Assembly (NCBI GenBank): GCA_934445035.1
Contig: CAKSDI010000001.1
Coordinates: 390,605 to 454,604 of the forward strand
Direction: 5' to 3'
From: an uncultured Eubacteriales bacterium
Lineage (GTDB): Bacteria; Bacillota; Clostridia; Oscillospirales; Acutalibacteraceae
Length of the DNA: 64,000 nucleotides
Positions within the stretch are counted from its first letter, which is position 1. Each line of letters begins with the position of its first letter. The notes beneath the pieces were generated by a model. The model was not told the DNA's origin. It saw nothing but the letters and a program-made list of their open reading frames with translations, and made no database searches. The position numbers and the translations under genes were made by a program. Below, piece after piece: positions 1-7,779 of this stretch.

Positions 1-1
1 T

Positions 2-361
2 CGTGTCACGCAAAGGCGACTTCTGCTTCTGCAGGCAAACAGCAATTCGGAATCATCCGTTTTTCAAAACGGTGAGCTTAAAATTGATTATTCCGCCGGC
101 TGCGCTTATTTGGGAAATGAGGAATTGCACCTGACCCCGATTGAATACAAACTCTTGTGTTTGCTCTCCCACAATGTCGGGAAGGTGCTGACACACACCT
201 ATATCACACAGCAGATCTGGGGCAGCAGCTGGGAAAACGACATTGCCTCGCTGAGGGTGTTTATGGCGACCCTGCGCAAAAAGCTGGAGCCGCAAAAGGA
301 CAGCCCGCAATACATTCAGACGCATATCGGCGTTGGTTACCGTATGCTGCGGGTAGACTGA
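2..361 (+). CDS. Response regulator DNA-binding domain, partial (KdpE-like, OmpR/PhoB family)
   Basis: The window opens inside this gene, so the receiver domain is missing and about 119 residues remain. The open frame runs from base 2, and the ATG at 110 is internal to the domain. The visible part is a winged helix: LTPIEYKLLCLL is the usual start of the effector domain, then a recognition-helix region ending in LRVFMATLRKKLE, then IQTHIGVGYRML for the wing. The spacing and the THxYI..IWG segment are closest to KdpE, the potassium-responsive regulator of kdpFABC. Other OmpR-family regulators cannot be excluded because the rest of the gene and any sensor kinase lie outside. lgt starts 21 bases downstream. 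Confidence 0.85.
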   Translation, partial: RVTQRRLLLLQANSNSESSVFQNGELKIDYSAGCAYLGNEELHLTPIEYKLLCLLSHNVGKVLTHTYITQQIWGSSWENDIASLRVFMATLRKKLEPQKDSPQYIQTHIGVGYRMLRVD

Positions 362-382
362 GAAAAGCGAGGGAACAAGGAA

Positions 383-1159
383 TTGAACCGATATGCAATA
401 GAAAATCTTTTCGGAATTGAAGGGCTGAATATCGCTTGGTACGGAATCATTATCGCCTGCGGTATGGTGCTTGGCTTTGCCTTGGCAATATACCGATGCA
501 GAAAAACCGACATCAACAAGGAGCATATATACGATCTTGCTCTTTGGTTGATCCCTGTATGCATTATTTGTGCAAGAGCCTACTATGTGATTTTCGAATG
601 GGATAATTACAAAAACGACCTGCTTTCTGTTTTTGAAATTAACCGAGGGGGTCTTGCCATTTACGGCGGAGTGCTCGGCGGTGTCGCAGTTGCATTGATT
701 TACTGTAGAGTAAAACGGATTTCCTTTTGGTCACTTGCCGACACCCTGATGCCGAGCCTTGTGCTTGGGCAAGCTATCGGGCGTTGGGGGAATTTTGTCA
801 ATCAAGAGGCATACGGAAACCAAATTACAAATCCTTCGCTCTGCTTTTTTCCTTACGGCGTTTACATAGAAGAAATCGGTCAATGGCGGCAGGCAACCTT
901 TTTCTACGAATCTGCATTGAATTTAGCTTTACTCACCGCTATGCTGATATGCTACCCGCATTTCAAGCGAAAAGGCTATCTTCTTCCATTTTATATGATC
1001 GGGTACGGAACGATACGGTTTTTTGTGGAGGGGCTACGCTCTGACAGCCTTTATCTCCTTCCGGGTGTCCGTGTATCACAGGTGCTGTCCGGCTGCCTGA
1101 TTATTCTCGGTATCGTTATACTTTTTATTATCCGTAAAAGACAGGCGGTGCGGCAATGA
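383..1159 (+). CDS. lgt: Prolipoprotein diacylglyceryl transferase
   Basis: Integral membrane enzyme that moves diacylglycerol from phosphatidylglycerol to the lipobox cysteine of prolipoproteins, the first step of lipoprotein maturation. At 258 residues it is typical. The hallmark segments are present: RGGLAIYGGVLGG at about 88-100 and GQAIGRWGNFVNQEAYG at about 129-145, which holds the conserved Arg, Asn and Glu. Hydrophobic helices cover most of the rest. The start is a TTG just after AAGGAA; no in-frame ATG fits better. The stop overlaps the next gene by four bases (ATGA), so lgt and the CHR pair are co-transcribed. This may be a second copy carried as cargo, since the genes around it look accessory and several lipoproteins follow. 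Confidence 0.93.
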   Translation: MNRYAIENLFGIEGLNIAWYGIIIACGMVLGFALAIYRCRKTDINKEHIYDLALWLIPVCIICARAYYVIFEWDNYKNDLLSVFEINRGGLAIYGGVLGGVAVALIYCRVKRISFWSLADTLMPSLVLGQAIGRWGNFVNQEAYGNQITNPSLCFFPYGVYIEEIGQWRQATFFYESALNLALLTAMLICYPHFKRKGYLLPFYMIGYGTIRFFVEGLRSDSLYLLPGVRVSQVLSGCLIILGIVILFIIRKRQAVRQ

Positions 1160-1731
1160 GAAAAGAATGGACTTTGTTTCTTACCTTTCTTAAAATCGGT
1201 GCCTTTACCTTCGGCGGCGGATACGCAATGATTGCACTGCTTGAAAATGAATTTGTAGAACGCAAAAAGTGGATCGAAAAGGATGACTTTTTGAATATGG
1301 TAGCCATTGCCGAGTCTACACCCGGACCGGTTGCAATCAACAGCGCCACATATATCGGCTACAAAACTGCAGGCTTGTTCGGTGCTGCGGCGGCTACCGT
1401 GGCAGTTTGTATTCCTTCGTTTACCGTAATTTTTTGTATCTCGCTGTTTTTTGATCAATTCTTAAGCCTTACATGGGTTTCCCATGCTTTCCGCGGAGTA
1501 CAGGTATGTGTAATCTATCTGATCTCCTCTTCCGGCTTGAAAATGCTGAAAGGCATTGAAAGAAATGCCTTCAACATGGTCGTTTTACTGTCGGTCATTG
1601 CCGCAATGCTGTCGTGTACAATTTTCGCCGTTTCTTTTTCTTCCGTTTACTATATTCTGATTTGCGGCACAGCAGGACTTGCGATTTTCTTCCTGAAAAA
1701 ACTGCGGAAAGGAAACGGCAATAAGCAATGA
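1156..1731 (+). CDS. Chromate transporter family (CHR) short subunit A
   Basis: A 191-residue single CHR-domain membrane protein. It shows the family signatures FGGGYAM at about 19-25 and AESTPGPVAIN at about 51-61, followed by four to five hydrophobic helices. Short CHR proteins work as pairs encoded by adjacent genes; the long ChrA is a fusion of two such halves. The partner is the next gene and overlaps it by four bases (ATGA). The family includes chromate/sulfate exchangers, but the substrate of short pairs in clostridia is not established, so chromate export is only a label here. The context is ion homeostasis: KdpE-like regulator upstream, zinc uptake downstream. Confidence 0.85.
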   Translation: MRKEWTLFLTFLKIGAFTFGGGYAMIALLENEFVERKKWIEKDDFLNMVAIAESTPGPVAINSATYIGYKTAGLFGAAAATVAVCIPSFTVIFCISLFFDQFLSLTWVSHAFRGVQVCVIYLISSSGLKMLKGIERNAFNMVVLLSVIAAMLSCTIFAVSFSSVYYILICGTAGLAIFFLKKLRKGNGNKQ

Positions 1732-2300
1732 TCTACCTGAAATTATTTCTGAATTTTTTAATGATTGGCGCCCTTTCCTTCGGCGGCGGATACGGAATGG
1801 TTTCCCTTGTAAGAGAAACAGTCATTTCAAACGGCTGGCTAACGGAAAGCGAATTCTTAAATTTCATTGCCGTTTCGGAATCGACGCCCGGTCCGCTTGC
1901 CGTTAATATGGCGACATTTATAGGCTCCACGCAAGGCGGCATTCTCGGCTCGTTTCTTGCTACACTCGGCGTTGTTCTTCCGTCTTTCGTTATTATACTT
2001 TTAATTGCGGCGGTACTCAAAAACCTAATGAAATATGCCGGCGTCAACGCTTTTCTCTCCGGCGTACGCCCCTGCGTTATCGCAATGATTCTTGCCACGG
2101 CAATCAGTATGGCCGTATCAACTTTGCTTGGATTCACGGATACTCACTCGTCACTTGCTCCGGATCTTAAATCCATTCTGGTCTTTGCAGTTCTGTGGCT
2201 GACGCACTTCGGATATAAAAGAATCAAAAAAGCTGCACCGTCGCCGATTATAATGATACTATTTTCCGCCTCACTTGGCATACTGCTTTGGGGAGCATAA
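1728..2300 (+). CDS. Chromate transporter family (CHR) short subunit B
   Basis: Second member of the paired CHR system, 190 residues. It repeats the pattern of the preceding protein with FGGGYGM near the N-terminus and SESTPGPLAVNMAT at about 50-63, then hydrophobic helices to the C-terminus. The two subunits probably form an antiparallel heterodimer, as proposed for short CHR pairs. The start overlaps the stop of subunit A (ATGA), indicating translational coupling. A GC-rich hairpin followed by a T-rich tract lies about 20 bases after the stop and closes the lgt-CHR unit. Confidence 0.85.
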   Translation: MIYLKLFLNFLMIGALSFGGGYGMVSLVRETVISNGWLTESEFLNFIAVSESTPGPLAVNMATFIGSTQGGILGSFLATLGVVLPSFVIILLIAAVLKNLMKYAGVNAFLSGVRPCVIAMILATAISMAVSTLLGFTDTHSSLAPDLKSILVFAVLWLTHFGYKRIKKAAPSPIIMILFSASLGILLWGA

Positions 2301-2320
2301 AATACAGTCTGTGCCAATTT

Positions 2321-2345
2321 GCCGTCCGGAAATCGGGCGGCTTTG
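2321..2345 (+). terminator. Rho-independent terminator after the CHR pair
   Basis: The stem GCCGTCCG / CGGGCGGC around the loop GAAAT is followed by TTTGTTGTTT. It lies just after the second CHR gene and before the zur promoter, so it separates the two transcription units. Confidence 0.75.
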
Positions 2346-2386
2346 TTGTTTGTGCGAAAACATACTTTTCTCAAGTTCGATGATAA

Positions 2387-2464
2387 TTTGTCAATATGCG
2401 AATTGGTCGCAAATTGACAAACTCAAAACAGCGTAGTATAATAATTTGCGAACAAGTTGCAAAT
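2387..2464 (+). promoter_or_regulatory. zur promoter with two palindromic operators
   Basis: A sigma-A promoter is visible as TTGACA (2414-2419), a 17-base spacer and TATAAT (2437-2442). A 35-bp interrupted palindrome (2387-2421) covers the -35 box: outer arms TTTGTCAAT / ATTGACAAA, inner arms TGCGA (2397-2401) / TCGCA (2407-2411). A second inverted repeat, ATTTGC-N9-GCAAAT (2444-2464), sits just downstream of the -10. Both share the pattern TGCGAA-N3-GT-N-GCAAAT and their centres are 50 bp apart. Position and symmetry fit autoregulation by the Fur-family repressor encoded next. Confidence 0.75.
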
Positions 2465-2478
2465 CGGAGGTGCAGCTG

Positions 2479-2871
2479 ATGGCAAAATATCTGACACGGC
2501 AGCGCAAGCGGCTTTTAGAATATCTTGCAGAGCATACAGACGAACAAATGACCGCACGGCAGATTGCCGATGCACTGACGGCAGATAACATTAGCATCAG
2601 CGCCGTTTATCGTAATCTATCCACTTTGGAGGAAGATGGTATTCTGAAACGCAGTATCCGGGAGAATACCAGAGAAGTCTATTATCAATATATTGCGGCA
2701 AAAGAATGTAGAGAGCATCTGCATCTTTCGTGCCGAGTCTGCGGAAAAAGCATTCACTTAGATGAAGCAGACACAACACAACTGATTCAAAACACTTTAA
2801 GAAACACGGGATTTCAGATTGAAAAGACCGAAACAATCCTCTACGGCATTTGTGAGGGTTGCAGAAAATAG
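2479..2871 (+). CDS. zur: Fur-family metalloregulator, probably zinc-responsive (Zur)
   Basis: A 130-residue Fur-family repressor. The N-terminal winged helix includes ISISAVYRNLSTLEEDGIL, the family's DNA-recognition segment. The C-terminal dimerisation part has two CxxC pairs, CRVC and CEGC, which hold the structural zinc. The ATG at 2479 is chosen because GGAGG stands 8 bases before it; an upstream TTG extension would run into the operator. It precedes zinc uptake genes, a zinc-free L33 gene and a COG0523 GTPase, so Zur is the best subtype. Fur and PerR have the same fold, and sequence alone does not fix the metal. Two palindromes around its own promoter suggest autorepression. Confidence 0.85.
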   Translation: MAKYLTRQRKRLLEYLAEHTDEQMTARQIADALTADNISISAVYRNLSTLEEDGILKRSIRENTREVYYQYIAAKECREHLHLSCRVCGKSIHLDEADTTQLIQNTLRNTGFQIEKTETILYGICEGCRK

Positions 2872-2883
2872 CAGGAGGTGAGC

Positions 2884-3183
2884 ATGATGACAAAGAAAAA
2901 GCGCGTTATATCCTTGATTGTCGCTGTTGCGGTCTTTTTTGTCATGCTCTATTCTGCTCTCTATATTGCCGCAGAAGCAAACCACGACTGTGTGGGCGAG
3001 AACTGCCCGATTTGCTATCAGATCAGTGTTTGCCAGAACGCCCTAAAAAACCTTTCACTTGCCGTATCCGCCGCAGCATTTGCTGCTGCGTTTACATATA
3101 CTCTGTGCAGGAGTATTTCTGTCTGCACGGACTACGCACAGAGCTTTACGCTGGTTTCTCTCAAGGTCAAACTTTCAGATTAA
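2884..3183 (+). CDS. Small two-helix membrane protein with a CxxC loop, zinc-operon associated
   Basis: A 99-residue protein I do not recognise as a named family. It has one helix near residues 6-30 and a second at about 59-82. Between them lies a cysteine-rich extracytoplasmic loop (NHDCVGENCPICYQISVCQ) that could bind metal or form disulfides. The ATG at 2884 is taken as the start because AGGAGG ends six bases before it; an upstream GTG would overlap the ribosome binding site. It sits between zur and znuA in the same direction. Metal capture or sensing at the membrane is inference from context only. Confidence 0.65.
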   Translation: MMTKKKRVISLIVAVAVFFVMLYSALYIAAEANHDCVGENCPICYQISVCQNALKNLSLAVSAAAFAAAFTYTLCRSISVCTDYAQSFTLVSLKVKLSD

Positions 3184-3195
3184 ATAAGAGCTTTT

Positions 3196-3261
3196 TACAA
3201 GGGCGTAGTCTATCCATTTCCGGATAGGCTCTTGCGGCGTTGCCGTTGCCCTTGTATTTTT
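3196..3261 (+). terminator. Branched hairpin with T-run between the CxxC gene and znuA
   Basis: The outer stem TACAAGGGC (3196-3204) pairs with GCCCTTGTA (3248-3256) and is followed by TTTTT. A smaller hairpin, CTATCC / GGATAG, lies inside at 3210-3227. It can act as a terminator or attenuator that lowers read-through from zur into the transporter genes. No known riboswitch class was recognised. Confidence 0.5.
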
Positions 3262-3307
3262 GCGCCCATTTTTAAGTTCTTATCATAATCCGGAGGTAAA
3301 AAATCCT

Positions 3308-4813
3308 ATGAAAAAAACAACCGCGCTGCTTGCGCTTTTAATGCTTGTCGGCGTTCTTGCCGGCTGCGGAAAGCAGAATGATACCAACAAAACTGACAAA
3401 CTGAGCATTGTCACCACCATTTTCCCAGAATATGACTGGGTCAAGGAAATTCTCGGTGACAAAGCTGACAATGCCGAAATCACAATGCTGCTGGACAACG
3501 GCGTTGACCTGCACAGCTATCAGCCCACCGCTGATGATATTGTCAAGATTTCCGACTGCGACCTGTTTATCTATGTGGGCGGCGAGTCCGACGAATGGGT
3601 GGATGATGCCCTGAAAAATGCCACCAACAAGAATATGAAGGTCATCAATTTGCTGGATGTCCTTGGCGATTCCGTGAAAACGGAAGAAACCGTTGAGGGT
3701 ATGCAGGAGGAAGAACACGACCATGACCACGGTCACGATGAAGAAATCACAAAGGACGACATTAAGGACCGCACCCTCTCGGACTTCGCCGGTGAGTGGA
3801 AGTCCCTGTACCCTTATCTGTTGAACGGTGATTTGGACGAATACTGCGAACATAAGGCGGAAGAGGATGAGGACAGCTCAACCACAAAAGACACCTATTT
3901 GGAGAAGTATAAGACTTCGTGGCAGTGTGACGCCAACAAAATTACAATTAACGGAAACAAAATTACTTTTACTTATACAGACGGAAAATCCGTTTCTGCC
4001 GAATACACCTATGCCGGTTATCAGCCGAAACTGAATGACGAGGGCAAAATCAGCAGCGTCCGTTATCAGTTTGAAACAACCAGTACTGATGCTCCCAAAT
4101 ATGTACAGTTCAACGACCACGGTCACGAATCGGGTGAAGCCGAACATTTTCATATTTACTTTGGCAACGATAGCTTTGACGCATTGATGGATTCCAAGAC
4201 CAATCCGTTCTTTGTGAAAGATGCGCTTACTGTTGATGAAATCCTTGATGAACTGATGGGTCATGAGCACGAGGAAGAAAAAGATGAGCATGTTTGGCTG
4301 TCTTTGAAAAATGCCGAGGTACTTGTAAATGCTATTTCCAAGTCTTTGCAGGAGATTGACCCCGATAACAAGGACAGCTATTCCGCAAATTCCGCTGCTT
4401 ATGTAAAGAAACTGTCTGCTCTTGACGCAGACTATAAGGCAGCTGTGGACGCAGCAAGCAATAAAACCGTCCTGTTCGGCGACCGTTTCCCATTCCGTTA
4501 TATGGTGGACGATTACGGTCCGAGCTACTATGCCGCTTTTGTGGGTTGCTCTGCCGAAACCGAAGCCAGCTTTGAAACCATTTCGTTTCTTGCCAAGAAA
4601 GTGGATGAGTTGAAATTGCCCTGCGTACTGACCATCGAGGGCGCACAGCACAAGATTGCTGAAACCATTGTCCAGAACACGACTGCGAAAAATCAAAAGG
4701 TGTTGACGATGGATTCCATGCAGTCCACCACCTCCAAAGATGTGAAAAACGGCACGACCTACCTTTCCGTGATGGAGAAAAACCTTTCCGTGCTAAAAGA
4801 AGCACTGGGTTAA
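3308..4813 (+). CDS. znuA: Zinc ABC transporter substrate-binding lipoprotein with a nested ZinT domain
   Basis: Extracytoplasmic zinc-capture lipoprotein, 501 residues. The signal peptide ends in the lipobox LAGC (Cys20), so it needs Lgt. The N-terminal lobe of the ZnuA/TroA fold includes DLHSYQPT (His69). A His/Asp/Glu loop follows at about 135-150. Residues about 157-325 form a ZinT/YodA domain starting LSDFAGEWKSLYPY, with the metal motif EHFHIYF. The C-terminal ZnuA lobe resumes at DEHVWLSLKNAEV (about 326). Pneumococcal AdcA carries ZinT at its C-terminus; here it is inserted into the ZnuA loop. The usual C-lobe His is an Asp-Arg (FGDRFPFRYM). The ATG at 3308 follows GGAGG; longer starts would add a tail before the signal peptide. 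Confidence 0.92.
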   Translation: MKKTTALLALLMLVGVLAGCGKQNDTNKTDKLSIVTTIFPEYDWVKEILGDKADNAEITMLLDNGVDLHSYQPTADDIVKISDCDLFIYVGGESDEWVDDALKNATNKNMKVINLLDVLGDSVKTEETVEGMQEEEHDHDHGHDEEITKDDIKDRTLSDFAGEWKSLYPYLLNGDLDEYCEHKAEEDEDSSTTKDTYLEKYKTSWQCDANKITINGNKITFTYTDGKSVSAEYTYAGYQPKLNDEGKISSVRYQFETTSTDAPKYVQFNDHGHESGEAEHFHIYFGNDSFDALMDSKTNPFFVKDALTVDEILDELMGHEHEEEKDEHVWLSLKNAEVLVNAISKSLQEIDPDNKDSYSANSAAYVKKLSALDADYKAAVDAASNKTVLFGDRFPFRYMVDDYGPSYYAAFVGCSAETEASFETISFLAKKVDELKLPCVLTIEGAQHKIAETIVQNTTAKNQKVLTMDSMQSTTSKDVKNGTTYLSVMEKNLSVLKEALG

Positions 4814-4822
4814 GGAGGTAAC

Positions 4823-5539
4823 ATGATGGCTCAGCTCACTTGTCAAAATCTCTGTGTCGGCTATGACGGGAAGTCCGTTCTGCAAGACCTCAATTTTGAG
4901 GTCTTTGCAGGCGACTACCTCTGCATCGTAGGGGAAAACGGCTCCGGCAAGAGTACACTTATGAAAACAATTCTCGGCTTGCAGCCGCCCATCAGCGGCA
5001 GAATTTTGACGGGTGACGGGCTGAGAAAAAATGAGATAGGCTACCTGCCGCAGCAAACGCAAGTACAAAAAGACTTCCCTGCATCCGTGAGAGAAATCGT
5101 TCTCTCCGGATGTCAGGGGCGCTGCGGCAGCCGTCCCTTTTACAACAAAGAAGAAAAGCAGCTTGTACTTGATGCAATGGACAAAATGCAAATCACCCAT
5201 CTTGCAGGACGCTGCTATCGGGAGCTATCCGGCGGACAGCAGCAACGGGTATTGCTTGCCCGTGCGCTGTGTGCTACCCGAAAAATGCTGCTCTTGGATG
5301 AGCCTGTTTCCGGGCTTGACCCCAAGGTAACGGCTGAAATGTATGCACTCATCGAAAAGCTCAACCGTGAGGACGGCATCACCGTTATTATGATCTCTCA
5401 CGATATTACTGCCGCAGTTAAATACGCCAGCCATATTCTGCATATCGGCGACACCGTTTTCTTCGGAACAAAGGCAGACTACCTCGAAAGCCCGCAAGGG
5501 CAGATATTTGCCGCAGAGAAAGGCGGTGACATACAATGA
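4823..5539 (+). CDS. znuC: Zinc ABC transporter ATP-binding protein
   Basis: A 238-residue cytoplasmic ATPase that powers zinc import by ZnuB. Walker A is GENGSGKST at about 37-45, the ABC signature is LSGGQQQR near 135, Walker B is MLLLDEP, and the switch histidine is in ISHD. AAGGAGG precedes two consecutive ATGs; 4823 is used, 4826 is equally possible. It begins nine bases after znuA and overlaps znuB by four bases (ATGA), so the three transporter genes form one operon. Confidence 0.95.
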   Translation: MMAQLTCQNLCVGYDGKSVLQDLNFEVFAGDYLCIVGENGSGKSTLMKTILGLQPPISGRILTGDGLRKNEIGYLPQQTQVQKDFPASVREIVLSGCQGRCGSRPFYNKEEKQLVLDAMDKMQITHLAGRCYRELSGGQQQRVLLARALCATRKMLLLDEPVSGLDPKVTAEMYALIEKLNREDGITVIMISHDITAAVKYASHILHIGDTVFFGTKADYLESPQGQIFAAEKGGDIQ

Positions 5540-6390
5540 CCGCTATCTTAGAAAAGCTGGCTCTTTATTGGGCATATCCCTTTGTCCGCTATGCGCTGGT
5601 GGTCGGGGTGTTGATTGCGCTCTGTTCCTCTCTGCTGGGCGTAACGCTGGTGTTGAAGAGGTTTTCTTTCATTGGCGATGGTTTGTCCCATGTGGCGTTC
5701 GGAGCAATGGCGATCGCCGCCGTGCTGCAAATCACCAACGAAATGCCGCTTGTGATGGTCATTACGATCATTAGTGCAGTATTGCTTCTGCGCACCGGGC
5801 AGAACACGAAGATCAAGGGCGATGCAGCCATCGCCATGATCTCGGTAGGAGCGCTTGCCATCGGCTATCTGCTGATGAACATTTTCTCCACCTCGTCCAA
5901 CCTTTCGGGTGATGTGTGCAGCACACTGTTCGGTTCGACTTCCATCCTGACGCTGTCCCCTGTAGAGGTGTGGCTTTGCGTGGGAATATCGGTGCTGGTC
6001 GTGGCGGTGTTCATCCTGTTTTACAATAAAATCTTCGCAGTGACCTTTGACGAGAACTTTGCAAGGGCGACCGGCACAAAAGCAGGACTTTACAATCTGC
6101 TGATTGCCATCGTGGTTGCGGTTATCATCGTACTTGCTATGAACCTTGTCGGTTCGCTACTGATTTCTGCACTGGTGATTTTCCCGGCGCTGTCCGCTAT
6201 GCGAATATTTAAGAGCTTCCGCAGCGTGACCGTCTGTGCCGCAGCTCTGTCGGTTGCTTGTTCGCTGATCGGTATTTTGGCTTCCATTCTTGCCGGTACG
6301 CCGGTAGGCTCGACGATCGTCGCCGTTCAAATTGGTGCATTTGGCTTGTCGTGGTTGGTAGGTGCAATGTTAGGCGTTGCCCGAAAATGA
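5536..6390 (+). CDS. znuB: Zinc ABC transporter permease
   Basis: A 284-residue polytopic membrane protein of the ABC-3 permease family, with about eight hydrophobic helices. Family landmarks include GDGLSHVAFGAMAIA near 55-70 and the C-terminal AGTPVGSTIVAVQ segment. It pairs with ZnuC to form the import channel for zinc delivered by the ZnuA-ZinT lipoprotein. The start overlaps the znuC stop by four bases. The stop lies 28 bases before the ribosomal L33 paralogue, which has its own GGAGG, so the operon continues. Confidence 0.95.
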   Translation: MTAILEKLALYWAYPFVRYALVVGVLIALCSSLLGVTLVLKRFSFIGDGLSHVAFGAMAIAAVLQITNEMPLVMVITIISAVLLLRTGQNTKIKGDAAIAMISVGALAIGYLLMNIFSTSSNLSGDVCSTLFGSTSILTLSPVEVWLCVGISVLVVAVFILFYNKIFAVTFDENFARATGTKAGLYNLLIAIVVAVIIVLAMNLVGSLLISALVIFPALSAMRIFKSFRSVTVCAAALSVACSLIGILASILAGTPVGSTIVAVQIGAFGLSWLVGAMLGVARK

Positions 6391-6417
6391 GAAAGTTCAG
6401 ATAGGAGGACCGGTACA

Positions 6418-6579
6418 ATGGCAAATAGTGCGAGAGTCAAAGTCATTCTGGCTTGTACGGAATGCGGAGACCGAAATTATACAACAACGAAAAACAAAAA
6501 GCTTCATCCCGAGCGAATGGAAGTCAGAAAATATTGTCCGAGATTACGAAAACACACCATTCACCGGGAAACGAAGTGA
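6418..6579 (+). CDS. rpmG: Ribosomal protein bL33 paralogue with an incomplete zinc site
   Basis: A 53-residue bL33 protein. It begins MANSARVKVILACTECGDRN, keeps the first CxxC (CTEC), and continues TTTKNKKLHPERMEVRKYCP. The second pair is broken: zinc-binding L33 has CPxC, while here the sequence is CPRLRKHT, leaving one cysteine in place of two. It therefore belongs to the zinc-poor (C-) side of the L33 family. Such paralogues are induced by zinc shortage in Bacillus and streptococci and replace the zinc form, freeing zinc. AGGAGG precedes the ATG. Its place between znuB and the COG0523 gene fits this role exactly. Confidence 0.88.
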   Translation: MANSARVKVILACTECGDRNYTTTKNKKLHPERMEVRKYCPRLRKHTIHRETK

Positions 6580-6596
6580 GTGCGGAGGCGACACAT

Positions 6597-7715
6597 ATGT
6601 GTTTTAGAGAGAAAAAGCCTGTCACTATTATTACGGGTTATCTTGGCTCCGGAAAAACTACGGTATTGAATGAGCTTCTGAGACGCAAAGGCTCCGAGCG
6701 ATATGCCGTTGTGGTAAACGATATGGGGAGCATTAACATTGATGCTTCGCTTATCCGAAGCTCCTCGGTTTACGAAAGTGATGTCAGTATGGTGGAGCTG
6801 ACAAACGGCTGTATCTGCTGCACCCTGCAGGATACTTTTATGAAGCAGATCAATGATATTGCCGCACAGCATAAAATTAACCGCATTCTGGTTGAGGCTT
6901 CCGGAATCAGCGACCCTTCTGCGATTGCAGCAGGCTTTATGGAATATCAAAAATCCGGACAGTGCGATCGGGTATATCTTGATTCTATCGTATGCGTAGT
7001 GGACGCAGATCGGATCTATTCGGAATTCTTGGGCGATCCGTCAGAGCCGTCCGATGCTTCCTTGGAGCAGGATCCGGACATTATCAACCTGATCATCGAC
7101 CAGATCGAGTTCTGCAACATCATCCTTCTGAACAAGTGCGATCTGCTGCCGCTGAATGCCGTGGAAGAGGTGCGAAAAACGATCCGTGCTTTTCAAAAGG
7201 ACGCCATTTTTTACGAATGCATACAAGGACAGGTAAACCCGGATAAAATTTTCGATAACGGACAGTTTGATTACGATAAGGTGCTGCTGTCCTCCCGTGT
7301 TCAATCCCAGCTGTCTGCCGGAAAAGCCGAAGATATTCATGACGCCCACGGAATCACCTCTTTCCTCTATGAAGAAAAGCGGCCGTTCGATCACGAAAAA
7401 TTCACAGCGTTTTTGGAAAACGAGTATCCCGATAACATCATTCGAGCAAAAGGATATATCTGGTTTGCGGATGACGATATGCATGTCCAGCTGTTTGAAC
7501 AGGCCGGACGAAATGCGTCGGTAACCGAAGTGTCAAACTGGGTGGCTGCGTTCGACAAAGCGGAGCGTGACCGGTTGCTGAAAGAGTATCCGGAGGTTAT
7601 GAATGATTGGGATCCCCGGTATGGGGATCGGATCAATCAGATCGTCTTTATCGGGAAGAATTTCGATCCGCAGCAGATAACCGCCAAATTGCAGGCGTGT
7701 ATTTGTAAAGACTGA
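6597..7715 (+). CDS. COG0523 (CobW/YciC/ZagA) GTPase, putative zinc metallochaperone
   Basis: A 372-residue G3E-family GTPase. Walker A is GYLGSGKTT at about 14-22. The family metal motif is NGCICCTL (CxCC). VEASGISDP carries the switch region and LLNKCDLLP is the guanine-specificity motif. The C-terminal CobW domain follows. Members controlled by Zur (YciC/ZagA) bind zinc and hand it to essential enzymes during starvation. The ATG at 6597 is chosen because a purine-rich GGAGG lies nine bases upstream; a longer frame would overlap rpmG. It starts 17 bases after rpmG in the zinc cluster, so a zinc role is more likely than cobalt or nitrile hydratase maturation. Confidence 0.9.
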   Translation: MCFREKKPVTIITGYLGSGKTTVLNELLRRKGSERYAVVVNDMGSINIDASLIRSSSVYESDVSMVELTNGCICCTLQDTFMKQINDIAAQHKINRILVEASGISDPSAIAAGFMEYQKSGQCDRVYLDSIVCVVDADRIYSEFLGDPSEPSDASLEQDPDIINLIIDQIEFCNIILLNKCDLLPLNAVEEVRKTIRAFQKDAIFYECIQGQVNPDKIFDNGQFDYDKVLLSSRVQSQLSAGKAEDIHDAHGITSFLYEEKRPFDHEKFTAFLENEYPDNIIRAKGYIWFADDDMHVQLFEQAGRNASVTEVSNWVAAFDKAERDRLLKEYPEVMNDWDPRYGDRINQIVFIGKNFDPQQITAKLQACICKD

Positions 7716-7779
7716 CCCACAAAATAATGAGAGTAGCTTGCCACAGGCGGTAAGCCGAATTTATCGAGGTGATCATATT

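Noticed and set aside
3196..3261. Metal-sensing riboswitch before znuA
   Set aside because: The structure is a simple branched hairpin with a T-run; it lacks the conserved parts of the czcD (NiCo) or yybP (Mn) classes.
6377..6607. 76-residue frame overlapping the L33 gene
   Set aside because: Out-of-frame shadow; the L33 frame 6418-6579 has the clear family sequence and ribosome binding site.
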